The notes: generated by a model from the letters alone, not told the origin. 64,000 nt of DNA from Oenanthe sinensis (GCA_028671895.1 CM053800.1:12297886-12361885); one strand, 5' to 3'; shown: positions 20,987-33,375, numbered from the stretch's first letter. Made by a program: numbers and translations.

Positions 20987-22576
20987 TGTGAGATACAGCC
21001 TTTTCTATAGGTTTTGATTAATTTTGTCTTAACGCTAAGTGTAAATTAAATTAGGGTTAGGAAGTTACTAATTAATATAGTAATCCTCCCTTAGGTTATT
21101 CGAAGTGACAGTCAACGAGTAGAAAGTCAAACTTGGTCAAACTGTTTTATAAACGAAACAAAATGATTTTCTCTCGACATATAATTAGATAAGATTTATC
21201 AAGTATATGATAAAATCAAATCTAGTTTACATATGTTTTATTTTGAGGCAAAGACTGAAGATGAACAAATACTATATTTTTAACACTACTTTTACGAGAC
21301 AGAAAATGCTTTATAAAATTAAAAGAGTGTCTGTTTTTAAGGTTTTTAAGGGAAAATATTTTAAATATATTTTCTAAATATATTTGTTCAATTTATCTTC
21401 AACATAGTCCTGCCTAAATATAAAATGCAGATTTTATCCCTAAAGTCTCTAACTCTCTTATTTATTCGGATAAAATGCATTTTAATTCAAGCATAAATAT
21501 TCCTTGGACTTCATAGTCATTATTAATTTAGGAATATTATGTTTGAATATATTTCAAGTCAAAACTTTAGTCCAAACGTCGACTAGTTCCGACAAATGGC
21601 TATCGAATATTATTTCGGGCTAAAGGGACAACGAATCGATCCTTTTCTCGAAATAATAGTTAAACATGTTCAATTGACTTGAAACTTGGAGAATGTCACT
21701 AGAATATTTAAAGAGAATTTTAGGATTTTTTTTCATGATTTTTGGGTGACTTTTATTTTTGGCCTGTACTTTCGATACGTAATTGATTGTTCGGTTAATT
21801 AAAAGTCAATGAAGGTCAACTCCAAATTGAGTAGGATTTTGACCATGAATTACTTGGAATATTTCCAGATGGTTCCCAAATTTTCATAATTTTTAGAGCA
21901 TGTTTTGAAAAACGTCATATTCGTCATTATATCGTTCAGTTTCGTATTTATTAGCTTTATTAATTAACTGAATGTTATTTGCACGTTTTTCCATGCATCC
22001 TAGTGGGTTAGTACTGCTGAGGGAACACCAATTTGAATTTTTGTACCATACCTTATCCCTTTGTACTTTATGTCTCCCCATCCCCCACCAAAAACCCTAA
22101 TCTCTTTCTTTAAATACACCCCCACCCCCCACACTTCTCCTCAAGCCATTTGAGCCAAGTAAATGCTGCAACTTTCTCTCCAAAGAAGCTCTCAAGTCCA
22201 GAAAATTTTCATCTCTTAGAGTTCTTGAGTTATAAGCTTAGTTCTTCCATAGATCTAACCCCTACCAAGCTTATAAACACATTTACATGCTCATATAACA
22301 CACACATCACACAAGTATCTTTTGGCTACCCACTTACCATATTTTAGCAGCCCCTAGACTTGTTTTGTTGCCCCCAAAGTTGTACCAAAAGTTGATATTC
22401 CGGCCATTTTCCGGCGACTTTTTCCGGCGACCCTTTTTGTGTGTTTTGGCTTCAAAACTAGCTTTTTCTCTTGATTTCTTCTTAGATCTCAAGGGTTATA
22501 AGTTGGTTCTAATAATATATATATATAATCAGTAGGTACATGTTTAGTAGTGTATACACCTTGCTTGCTTGATTTT
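20987..22576 (+). repeat. 5' LTR of element B, first part (up to the insertion of C)
   Basis: Matches 48879-50471 with few differences. Promoter TTTAAATA at 22109-22116 is followed by C-rich sequence (CACCCCCACCCCCCAC), the probable transcription start region. The segment ends with the ATTTT target duplication of element C at 22572-22576. Confidence 0.95.
22109..22116 (+). promoter_or_regulatory. TATA-like box of element B LTR
   Basis: TTTAAATA in TTCTTTAAATACACCCCCAC, with an identical copy in the 3' LTR near 50002. Transcription would start about 30 bp later, leaving a very long R-U5 leader of about 2.6 kb when C is removed. Confidence 0.55.
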
Positions 22577-22673
22577 TGTTAGGAATATATCCATTTGATG
22601 ATGTACAAAATGCTAGAACAGGGTCTAGATTAGTTTATCTGTAATAAGTCTTTCTAGTCTCTAAAATATATAA

Positions 22674-22880
22674 TCAGAGTCTAGATAGTCAACATTCATG
22701 TTATTTGTACTTAGAGGAATTTCTGTAGAAAGTGAAACCAGAGTCTACATGAAGATCAGAGTTTGGAAGGTGGTCAGAGTCTATAGATCATCAGAGTCTG
22801 TGAACTATCAGAGTCTACATCTAATCAGAGTCTGGAGATCATCAGAGTCTGAAGATTTCAGAGTCTATACAGAAGATCAG
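22674..22880 (+). repeat. Nine-copy CAGAGTCT motif array in U3 of element C
   Basis: Nine copies of TCAGAGTCT(A/G), spaced 14-40 nt, end about 160 nt before the TATA box. An identical array is in the 3' LTR (about 33486-33692). Confidence 0.85.
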
Positions 22881-23033
22881 AGGAATGGAAAGTCTTCGAA
22901 GATCAAGATAATTTAAATTACAGATATGCTATGGGAAAGAAAGAGAATTCTACAAGGAAACTGTCAACTAATAATTAGGAATTATATTCCTATTGTAATT
23001 TATCTTTCTGTTATTAGTTGATAGGAAGCTCTC

Positions 23034-23041
23034 TATATAAA
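23034..23041 (+). promoter_or_regulatory. TATA box of element C LTR
   Basis: CTCTCTATATAAACTC; the same box is at 33846-33853 in the 3' LTR. Confidence 0.75.
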
Positions 23042-23319
23042 CTCTATGTAACCTAATTGTAAAAGTGGTGGGAAAATAATTGTCTTAGTAATATTTTTGT
23101 GAGAGCATAGAGATAGAGAGAGTTGCTGTGATAAACACAGAGAAGCTGCTACGGTTTGTGTACATCCTAGGAGAGTTTTGTATTCACAAATCAATAATAC
23201 AAAACAGTTCTTATTCATATCTTCGTGTTTGAGTTTGTTATTAATTTGATTTTAAATCGGGCAGAAAAGACACACAAGTATTCAACCCCCCCTTCTACTT
23301 GTGCAACTGGGAAAACAAT

Positions 23320-23331
23320 TGGTATCAGAGC
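23320..23331 (+). other. Primer-binding site of element C
   Basis: TGGTATCAGAGC, complementary to the 3' end of plant initiator tRNA-Met, two bases after the LTR. Confidence 0.95.
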
Positions 23332-23354
23332 CTAACGTATAAAATCGATCAAAG

Positions 23355-26300
23355 ATGTCTGGAAACAAAGATGGCAATTCTAAGATTCCTATGCTTAAAA
23401 GAAACGAGTTCACCCACTGGAAGGTTAAGATGCTGCACCATCTGGAAGCAACAGACCCTGACTACCTTGAAAGAATTCATGAAGGACCCTATGTGCCCTT
23501 AAAGCTTGTGCCTCAAATCAATGAAGAAGGTAAAGTAACTGAAGAACACTTCATTGGAAAACCCAAGGCTGAATGGACAAGAGAGGACAAGGAGAATGTC
23601 CTTAAGGAGGCAAAAGTCAAAAACATTCTCTTCAACAGTTTGGATTCTGTTCTTACAAACTGTGTTATATCATGCACCACTGCTAAGGAGATGTGGGCAA
23701 AACTTGAAGTGCACTGTCAAGGGACTAAAGACGTCAAGAAGAATGCAAGGTCTTTGCTAATTCAGGAGTATGAATATTTTGAAGCTAAATTTGGAGAATC
23801 TATCACTGAGATGTATGATAGGTTTACAAAACTTCTGAATGAGATGGCTATGCTTGGTAAGGTTTATGATTCTGAAGATACAAACACCAAGTTTCTAAGA
23901 GCACTTCCTGAAGAGTGGGACAATAAAACAACAGCCATAAGGGAAGCTAGAGATTTGGATGAACTAACTCTAGAAGAATTGTATGGCAGACTCAAGACAT
24001 ATGATTTGGAGATGCAACAGAGGAAGAATAAGAAGTCTGTGAAGACAAAATCTGTGGCACTCTTACTGGAGTCTGAGAAAGAACAACAGGAACAACCCAC
24101 AGAAGCTAGAATCAAGGATTCAAGGAAGAAGGGTAAAGCTGTTGTGGAGTCAGAGTCTACTGACACAGACTCTGATTCTGATGAAGAGATTGACCTAAGT
24201 CAAATGATGGCTATGTTTGCAAAAAATTTCAAAAGAATGAAATTTAACAAAAGAACTGGAAAATTTAGCAAGAGGCCATCATTCAAGAAGGAAGATGAGA
24301 AGGTTGAGAAGAGCAAGAGTACAATAATCAAACTTGACAAAGCAAAGGTCAAATGTTTCAACTGTGGAATATTGGGCCACTTTGCTAGTGAATGCAGAAA
24401 GTCAAAAAGTCAAGGAAAAGGAAAAGCACTTCTATCAACTGGAAATGATTGGGCAGATTCAAGCTCAGAGGATGAAATTAATTATGAAAATCTAGCACTG
24501 ATGGCATCCTCCTCAAGAAAATCACAATCTCCCAAAGAACCCTCATCTCCTAAAACTCAGGGAACCAGGGTAAAGAATGTAACCCTAATCCTGGACAGTG
24601 GATGCTCATGACACATGACTGGAAAGAAATCCCTGCTTAAAGACTTTGTGGAAATGGCTGGCCCAGAAGTATCCTTTGGAGATGGCAACAAAGGACAAAC
24701 ACTGGGATATGGCAAGATTGTACTTGGGAATGTCATCATTGAAAAAGTAGCTCTAGTTGATGGCTTAAGGCATAATTTAATAAGCATAAGTCAACTTGGA
24801 GATAAAGGTTACCATACTGGCTTTGACAACAAAGAGTGTCTTGTGACTCACAAAGAAACATGCATTGTGGTTTTCAAAGGACTTAGGCATGGTAACATTT
24901 ATGAAGCCAGCTTGGAGGATTGCATACACAGTGAAATCACATGTCTATATAGCAAGGCCTCAACAGAAGAAAGCTGGAAATGGCACAAGAAACTGTCACA
25001 CATCAACTTCAAAACACTCAATAAGTTGGTTAAACAGAATCTTGTAAGAGGATTACCACAGGTTGATTTTGTGCAAGATGGACTTTGTGAAGCATGTCAA
25101 CTTGGGAAGCAAAGAAAATCATCCTTCAAGAGCAAGACAATTAACACCATTTCTGAACCCTTTTATTTATTGCATCTTGATTTATTTGGTCCAGTAAATG
25201 TTATGTCAATTAACAAAAGGAAATACACTCTTGTTATTGTAGATGATTTTACAAGATTCACATGGGTTTTCTTTCTACATTCAAAGGATGAATCTCCACA
25301 ACACATAAAAGACCATATCACCTTTCTGGAAAGGAAATCAACAAAAACAGTTAAAATTCTAAGGAGTGACAATGGTACTGAATTCAAGAATTCAATCATG
25401 GAGGACTACTGTGCATCAAAGGGAATTACTCAACAATTTTCTGCACCAGGAACTCCTCAAAAAAATGGAGTTGTGGAGAGAAAGAATAGAACACTCATAG
25501 AAGCTGCCAGAACAATGCTGGCAGAATCTAAGCTACCAGTCTATTTTTGGGCAGAGGCAGTCAATACAGCATGTTTCACTCAAAACTGCACCTTAATAAA
25601 CATGCATGGAAAGACTCCCTATGAAATGATAAAGAACAAGAAGCCAAGTGTGAAACACTTTCACATATTTGGATGCAAGTGTTATGTACTGAAAGTACAT
25701 CCTGAAAATCTAAGCAAATTTGAAGCCAAGGCAGATGAGTCAATTTTTCTTGGATATGCATCAAACACAAAAGCATTCAGAGTGTTTAATCTCAGAACCA
25801 AAATTGTTATGGAATCTATTCATGTTGCATTTGATGATAAAAAGTTTACAGGATTGCAGGATGAGTCAGAGTCTACTACACTGGAATTTGAAAATCTAAA
25901 AAGTTCTGAGATAAATGAAGAAGAAGAGGATGAAGACCCTCAAACAACTCCTGAACCAACACAGGAATCTGCACACTCTGAGGGGGAGTCAGAAAATTCA
26001 ACTCCAAATAATTCAGAGTCTAACAGGTCAGAGTCTACCCAAACAGAGTCTAGACAGACAGAGTCTAGACAGACAGAGTCTAACTCATCAGGGTCTGGAT
26101 CAAGCAACTCTGAAACCTTGTCAGAGTCAAGCAATTTAGGGGGAGCCTCTTCATTTGAATTTCACTCAAATACAAAAGATGCAAATGACTTAGGGGGAGC
26201 TTCAAGTTCAAGAACCAATCTTCCACCAGCTAGAAAATGGACAAGGGATCACACTCCTGACTTAATAATTGGTGACCCTGAGAGTGGTGTACAAACAAGA

Positions 26301-27872
26301 ACAACCACTCAAAATGAATGTCTTTATAGCTGTTTTCTCTCAAAGAATGAACCCAAGAAAATTGAGGAAGCCTTGCAAGACCCTGATTGGATTATTGCAA
26401 TGCAAGAAGAATTGAATGAATTTGAGAGAAATAAAGTGTGGAAACTAGTACCAAGACCTAGAAATAGATCTGTTGTTGGTGCAAAATGGGTTTACAGAAA
26501 CAAACTTGATGAGAATGGAACTGTAGTAAGAAGCAAAGCAAGGCTAGTTGCAAAAGGATACTCACAGGAGGAAGGAATTGACTATGATGAAACTTTTGCA
26601 CCAGTAGCAAGATTGGAAGCTATCAGAATGTTTCTTGCCTTTGCAGCTCATTCAAAATTCAAGGTGTATCAGATGGATGTGAAAAGTGCCTTCTTAAATG
26701 GAGAATTGGAAGAAGAAGTCTATGTGGAGCAACCACCAGGATTTGTTGATCCAAAGTTTCCTGATCATGTTTACAGGTTAGACAAGGCACTATATGGATT
26801 GAAGCAAGCACCTAGAACATGGTATGAAACTCTTTCAAAATTTCTTCTGGAAAATGATTTCACAAGAGGTACCATTGACAAAACTCTCTTTATTAGAAAA
26901 TGTAAAGGTGATATTTTGCTTGTCCAAATTTATGTTGATGATATTATATTTGGATCTACTAATGATAAACTCTGTGAAAAGTTTAGTCAACTAATGCAGT
27001 CAAAATATGAAATGAGCATGATGGGAGAATTATACTTCTTTTTGGGGCTTCAAGTCAAACAGAATGATGATGGAATTTTCATCAATCAAACAAAGTATGT
27101 AAGAGAATTGTTGAAGAAGTTTGATATGCAAGACTCTGCAACTGCTAAAACTCCCATGTCAACTGCCACAAAGCTAGACTCTGACCCAAAGGGTAAGAAA
27201 GTTAACAACACTAGCTACAGAGGTATGATTGGCTCATTGTTATATTTAACTGCTAGTAGACCAGACATAATGTTAGCAACTTGTCTATGTGCTAGATTTC
27301 AAGCTGACCCTAGAGAATCACATTTAATAGCTGTGAAAAGAATTTTTAGACATCTCAAGGGGGCACAAACTCTTGGACTTTGGTATCCTAGAGAGTCAGA
27401 TTTTTCACTAATTGGTTATTCAGATTCTGACTATGCAGGATGCAAAGTAGACAGGAAAAGCACAACAGGACAATGCCAGTTTCTTGGCAACAGATTAATT
27501 TCTTGGTTTAGCAAGAAACAACAAACAGTATCCACCTCAACAGCTGAGGCTGAATACATTGCAGCTGGAAGTTGTTGTGCTCAAATTCTGTGGATGAGAA
27601 ATCAATTACTTGATTATGGACTAACATTATCAAATATTCCTATGTATTGTGATAATACTAGTGCTATTAAAATTGCAGAGAATCCAGTCCAACACTCCAG
27701 AACAAAGCACATTGATGTCAGGTATCACTTCATTAGAGAACATGTTGAAAATGGCACTGTGACACTTCACTATGTTCCAACTGACAGACAGATTGCAGAC
27801 ATTTTGACAAAACCACTTGATGAATCTACCTTTCTCAGACTGGTAGGTGAATTAGGTATGTTAAATATGTAA
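23355..27872 (+). pseudogene. Gag-Pol polyprotein of element C, one TGA stop in the protease motif
   Basis: A single frame of 1,506 codons. Gag (about residues 1-400) has a UBN2-type domain and a CCHC knuckle (CFNCGILGHFASEC near residue 333). Protease: LDSGCS then TGA at 24609-24611 then HMTGKKS; the usual motif has Arg there, so CGA became TGA. Pre-integrase zinc motif (WHKKLSHINF...CEACQLGKQ), integrase D-D-E (HLDLFGPV, RSDNGTEF, NGVVERKNR), a Ser/Glu-rich linker (about 25900-26220), RT with YVDDIIFGST, and RNase H (SDSDYAGCKVDRKS, AEAEYIAAG) ending LTKPL and LGMLNM. Apart from the stop, all catalytic residues I can check are present. Without readthrough, pol cannot be made. Confidence 0.93.
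24609..24611 (+). other. In-frame TGA between Gag and Pol of element C
   Basis: TCATGACACATGACT: the codon in SGCS-x-HMTG. Element B has CGT (Arg) here, as do copia elements in general. A CG-to-TG change is the simple explanation. Confidence 0.9.
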
Positions 27873-27899
27873 GTGATCAAAATTACAAGAAGCAAGGTA

Positions 27900-28379
27900 T
27901 GTACTTTAATTATAGTCTCTGGCTTAACACACTATGATTATTTAAAAGTGCAAAATTTTGTTTGGTACTTTACCTTGACAGAGTCCAGTTCTTAGACTCT
28001 GACGAGTCTGTAGACTCTGAGAGCCTGTCGACTCGGAGAGTCTGTAGACTCTGAGAGCCTGTCGACTCGGAGAGTCTGTAGACTCTGAGAAAAATATCGC
28101 CTAGACTCTGAATCGGTCAATATTCGCGCCTGCAGACTCTGATTGCTTTTAAACGGTTCAATTGACTTGAAATAGGCGGTAACAGTTATCTTTTGACTGG
28201 AAATAGACTGTGGACTCGTGTGTATTGTATGCAATTCAAACAAAATAGAAAATTTTTCATACAATTTACTCACTTGTTTATTGCAATTATTTTCTAAGGC
28301 AAAAATATTCACAGAGCTTTTTGCGAACCCTAGTTAATTTCTTCAAGTTTTTCCATCACTTTCAACATCAACAACTTCA
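27900..28379 (+). other. Region between pol and the accessory ORF of element C, with 34-bp palindromic repeats
   Basis: Two perfect 34-bp units at 28021-28054 and 28055-28088 (GAGCCTGTCGACTCGGAGAG then TCTGTAGACTCTGA) follow a partial one. Each holds AGAGTCT-GT-AGACTCT. After that, a CT-rich stretch with CATCACTTTCAACATCAACA before the ATG at 28380 resembles a plant 5' UTR. Confidence 0.8.
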
Positions 28380-31300
28380 ATGGCTGCCATTTCTACTGTT
28401 CTGAGGGGACCCAAGGCGATTGCTTTTACTTTTGGGGACTTTGATTTCATGACTACAAATCATGTTGCTGCTCTTGGAGATAAGAAAGGAGTAGATGCTG
28501 ACTACTTCCCAATGATGGATTTCATGGAGCACTCTGAGCTCAGTTACATTCTCAAGGCATCACCAGTGATTCACATGGATGCTGTGTCAAAGGCTTGGAG
28601 TTCTGCACAGGTTGTTGATCCTTCTCAGGATCAACCAGGTAAAATCATGTTTACCTTTGGCTCCACTACATTTGATGTAACTGCCGATGTACTTAATGCT
28701 GTGTTTAAATTGCCTGTAAGAACACCTTTTGATGAAACTGTTTCTGATGATGACATTAAAAGCATGTTTAAGGCAATAGGTTATTCTGCTAGCTTAGATA
28801 ACATGAGTAAAATAACTAGGCCTTACTTAAGGAAAGAATGGTCCTTTTTCTTTGATCAAATTGCTAAGTGCTTCACTGGTAAATGTAGTGGTTTTGATGC
28901 TATTACTGCTATAACTTATCAAATTGGTCACAGTCTCCTGTTTGACAAAGTGATCAACATTGGTGATATGTTGCTCACTCAAATGGGAGCAAAATTAAAT
29001 AATGTGCAAGAGGGGAGGAAGAAAGTCTACTATCATAGATTTCTTATGATTCTCCTCAACCATTTCATTCCTGATATGTCAACCAAGTTGGCAGATGATT
29101 GCTGTGTGCAGGCATACAAACAGCAAAGGAGGATATTCTCTGACATCAAGAGAATTGATGACAAGAAGAAAAGTCTACCTGCCATGCACTATCCACATGT
29201 AATGCAGGTAAAACTCTCAACCTACAAACCTTCTATCTACAATGCCTCATTTTTTGGTGGTGAAATGGTGCAGGAACAAGTAATGGAGAGTCCCCCTGCA
29301 CCTACCCAAGTCACCCAATCCCCTTCAATTCCCCAATCTTCCAAACCAAAATCCAAAAAGAAACCAACCTCTGGTGTCTCTCAACAGGCACCAGTTGTAA
29401 AGAGGAGAAAATTGATTCAAACTAGGCTGATAGATGAGCACAGTGATGAAGAGCTCAACCCTCTAGAGAAACAAGTTGTTGAAGGTCTTTCTTTGTTAAA
29501 AGAAGGTCATGATACACTTGATTCTAACCTTCAAGCCAAGTCTGTAGTCTCTGAAAAGGCTACAGACTCTGAAAAGCCTAGGAATGCACCTCAGGATTCT
29601 CTAATTGAGTCTCCTGACAAATCCTTTGATCAGAAGTATAGAAGATTAAGGAAGGCTTATTCTGCACACACACACAAGTCTCTTATTATTACTAACCCTG
29701 TTTTGCAGGAAACAGATGCTCCCAAGGCTCCTGCAGAGCCAGACTCTGAAAGCAAGAAAACTCCTGAACCAGAGTCTAATGTTGAGTCAGAGTCTAGGCT
29801 GCCTTTAGACTCTGATCATGAAACATTTTGGGAAGGAATGCCATTGGATGCAGCCTCAAGTCTAATTGATGAGATCATTATTCCAAGTGATGAGGTACTG
29901 TTATTCCTATATCCTTTGGTGGAATCAGTTGAAGATCCAGGGCAATATCAGACTAAATCTCAAGTCTTGGATTTTCTTACAACCTATGAAGCCCTAAGGA
30001 AGAGAATGGAACAGGAGCTACAAATGTCTGCACAGGATGTGGTCAAAAATCTATACAGCTACCTATTCAACTCTTCATTACAAGTACAAGCAGCTGGGCT
30101 CATAGAAGGCAAGACAAATGAAGTTCTCAAAGCACTAGGTGTGCCAGACTCTGAACTGCAAATTACAAAGAAGCCTAAAAAGCTTAAGGTCCACAAAAGG
30201 AGAGCATCAGAGTTTGTTGCTGAGTTGGAAACTGAGATTGAGCAACCAGTTTTTAACTATGAAGCAATTTGGGATAATGGAGTTACCTACAGGACAGCCA
30301 TTCAATGGATCTCTCAAATTCAACCTCTGTCAAGACAGGTGGCTGACTATCTTGTCCATAATATAGGTACAATTGCCAACAAATACATATATCCAACCTA
30401 CCAAAGTAGACTGGATCAATTCAAGGGCACTTATTTTCAAAAAGTAAGAAGGGAACTGCAGGACCTCTTCAATCTCACAGATGCCCAGGCAATCAATGCA
30501 ATCCATCTCAGGGCCTTTCATCACAAGTTGGATGCATTTATTATTGAAGAACAACAGGAGGTAGCAGGTAGTGCAAGGCAGTTGGAGGATGGGACTAGTG
30601 CACCAGTGGTGACTAGTGATAAAGATGCTCAGTCTGCCTCACCCACACAAGAACCACCTAGTCAGAGGTTGGGTGATAGTGGGGCAGGGGAGTATGCTGT
30701 TAGGCCCTCCTTGACAACTCACCAAACAGCTGATGAGAACCCCAGTGATATGGGAGGACAGACTCTGATGGATGCTCATGAAGAAATTTCCCAATCTATT
30801 CTGTCAGAGTCTATCCACCTTGAGGGGGAGTCTCATGCACAAACAGTCCAAGATGGCAACACTCAGACTCTGGCTTCTAATGAAGTCATACTGAAGCTGT
30901 CAGAGTCTAGAGTAGACCCTGAGACTGGAATACTGGAGCCAACAGACTCTGAAAAGAGAGAAGATGCTTGTAAGGGTTCAGGATCTGTTGATGCTCACCC
31001 CTTGGTGGAAACCCCTAGCCTTCAGACATTTGAAGGGGTTCCCCTCCATCAAGGTGGTTCAGGTATTGAAGCACAACTCTTATCTCTCAACCCCTCTTCT
31101 GTAGGATTATTGAGTGCACCCTCCACATTGAGTGAAAAAATATCTGAGAGGCTGGCACTGGACCAGGCAAAAGGAGAGGTAGAAAAGGCTGTAGAGAGCC
31201 TGAGTGAGTTTGAGAAAGTGGGTGCCCAACCCCACTGTGAGCATGAGAGATTAGGGTATCATGAACCTAGCTTTACTTATTGGGATCAAGATTTTCCACA

Positions 31301-33263
31301 AAGTTGGTCCAATGAGTTGGAGCAGGGGATGGATGAAAATTCACACTGTTTGATTGTGCAGATTGGAAAGAAGGAGGAGACTCTTGCTGCTCAGAAATCA
31401 TTTACTCCGAGACCACAACTACATTTGGTGGATTCTCTAGCAAGGAGAGCAGATAGAGTCATGGAGGCTATGGTGGAAAACCCTGTCATTTCACCTGAGG
31501 CTGCGAATTTGAAGTCAGAAGAACCTCTGTTAATCATGCCTATAAGGGCTAGACTTCCAGAGTCTACAGTCTCTGATAACTCTCAGGAGGAGTCAGGGTC
31601 TATAGTCCCGTTTGCAGTTTCGGAGTCTACACCACCAGAGTCTACCCCTCCAATTACAAAGATTGAGCCTGTTGCTGAGGAGTGCTCTTCTGAAGATGAT
31701 GATCCAGTTCCACCCTCCTTTGTATATTTTGATCAGGTATTTCCCCAATCTTGGGAATCTGCACAGCAAAGGGGAATAACAGATAAAGATTCTTTTGCTT
31801 GCATTTTGGCAATTCATCAATCTGAGAGGCTTCCAGCTTTTCAGAAAAAATCTTTTCAACAGGAACATGGTCACTATCCTGGTGAAGAAGATCAAGTCTT
31901 AGATGGAGCTGTTAAAGCTAAGCTGCCTGATGTTGCTGCCTAATTATCCAGTGTGGTCCAGGATATTTCTCATATTAAAACGAAGCTCACTGGTGTTGAT
32001 AATACCACTTCTCTTCTCAATACAAGATTTGACAGAATTCACTCCCTTCAATTATCCAAAGAGGTCGCTTTTAAAGATGCTCTGGCTGCTATCACTACCA
32101 CTCAAGCCTCTCTTCAAACTACAGTTTCTGCTTTGACCACTAAGGTTGATTCAGTTATTGCAGCCCAGGCAAATATCTCCACAGTTCTTGAGCAGATCCT
32201 TTTGGCTGTCACCAGTAATGATGATGTCAAAAAGGGGGAGAAGGAGACGCAAGGTGAATCCTCCAGGAGACATAAGGATGAGGGATGCAAGGATCAATCA
32301 AGGGGAGTTAAAAGGAGGAGAGATGGTGATGATGGAGATAGTTCTCATGGTCCTAAGGGTCCTGATGGTGTGCAACAAAAACAATCTGGAGTAGCAAGAA
32401 CTCAAACACACCAGTCAGGGACTGGACATGGGAAATCAGGGTCTAAATCAGACTCTGATGACACTCAAGAACCTTCTTACTGGAAATGCAGTCAATCAAA
32501 TCTGCAACTTAGAGCTAAAAACAAGACAGGACTTGGAGGATTTGAAGAATCAGATATTGACAGAACATCTACCTTAACCAGGGATCCTCAATCCTTGACA
32601 GATAGGCAGTTTGAGAAGATCACCCAGAAGCATTTAAACAAAGTGGTGTCTGCTCAAATTGTTTATAATATTTTTGAAAGAAAGGTACAAGGAGGTAAGG
32701 GAGAAACAGAAAAGGTGAAAAATGAGATGCTAGTTTACTTCCTAGAAGGTGGAAGTGTAAGGTGGATTAGTCAGTCAAATTTTATCTTTTTCAAACAAGC
32801 TGAGGAGCTACAGTATATTAGATTCCTACTGCAAATTGCTTATGAAGTGAACAAAAGCAAAGAGGCTATCACTCACAAATGGTTTCAAGAAATTGACAGG
32901 AAGCTGACTCTGCACAGACAGGCAAATCGACAAATGAGCAAATTCTCTTTGAAATATGTTGATGCTGAGGGAAATGATCAAGTCATGCCATTAGAAGAAA
33001 AACAAATCAAGTTTCAAGAAGGTGTTGGTCATTACTTTGGGTTTCAGCCTATGAATGGGAAAGTCAGTGTTCTAATGTTGAAGGACTTAAAAACTCAAGA
33101 AAGCAATGCAAATGACCTAAGAGCAGCTTACTGTCAAATAAAATGTTCAAATGAAGAAATGAAGAAACTGAAGAAATTTGTTGGTGAAGCTTTGGCAATT
33201 GTGGAGGAAAATATGTTAAAGTCTTTTTTGAAGAATAATCCAGCTTTTGAGAAGATTAAATAA
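28380..33263 (+). pseudogene. Accessory ORF of element C (about 1,630 codons), one internal stop
   Basis: ATG 28380 begins MAAISTVLRGPKAIAFTFGD; the frame runs to TAA 31941-31943 and continues in phase to 33263. The first 270 residues are globular and resemble the conserved block of plant retrotransposon accessory proteins (MFTFGSTTFDVTADVLNAVF, VYYHRFLMILLNHFIPD). A Pro/Ser/Lys-rich linker with KRRK follows, then a second globular block (about 590-740), a long Ser/Glu-rich part, and two copies of a Y-x-DQ-x-FPQSW module (near 31276 and 31726). The part after the stop has a coiled-coil-like segment, a basic Ser/Gly/Asp linker and a helical end. It has no RT or integrase. It occupies the env position, but I see no signal peptide or membrane segment. 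Function unknown. Confidence 0.75.
31941..31943 (+). other. In-frame TAA in the accessory ORF of element C
   Basis: GCTGCCTAATTATCC. The frame continues for 440 codons without another stop, so this may be a recent mutation or a real boundary between two proteins. Confidence 0.8.
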
Positions 33264-33375
33264 GAAGTAATTCTTTTTCCCTTATAAATCTTTTATACTG
33301 TTCTAGATTAATAGTTTTATTCTTTAGTTTTGACATCATCAAACCTTGATTTATGCTTACATTTTATAAAGCATA

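Larger units (their letters stand above)
22577..23317 (+). repeat. 5' LTR of element C (741 bp)
   Basis: TGTTAGGAATATATCC...GGGAAAACA. It differs from the 3' LTR at only two bases (TTTGG/CTGG near 22764 and CTACGG/CTAGGG near 23151). Nine CAGAGTCT motifs lie at about 22674-22873 and TATATAAA at 23034-23041. Confidence 0.97.

Noticed and set aside
22698..22916. A 72-codon frame present identically in both LTRs of element C
   Set aside because: It is the CAGAGTCT array read in one frame; its doubling is due to the LTR pair, not to gene duplication.
24609..24611. Genuine stop-codon readthrough signal as the default explanation for the TGA of element C
   Set aside because: The usual Arg codon CGA is one deamination away and a second unrelated stop exists in the same element, so mutation is simpler; kept only as a testable idea.
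28380..33263. C's accessory ORF as a retroviral-type envelope gene
   Set aside because: No signal peptide, fusion peptide, transmembrane segment or Cys pattern is visible; only the position fits.
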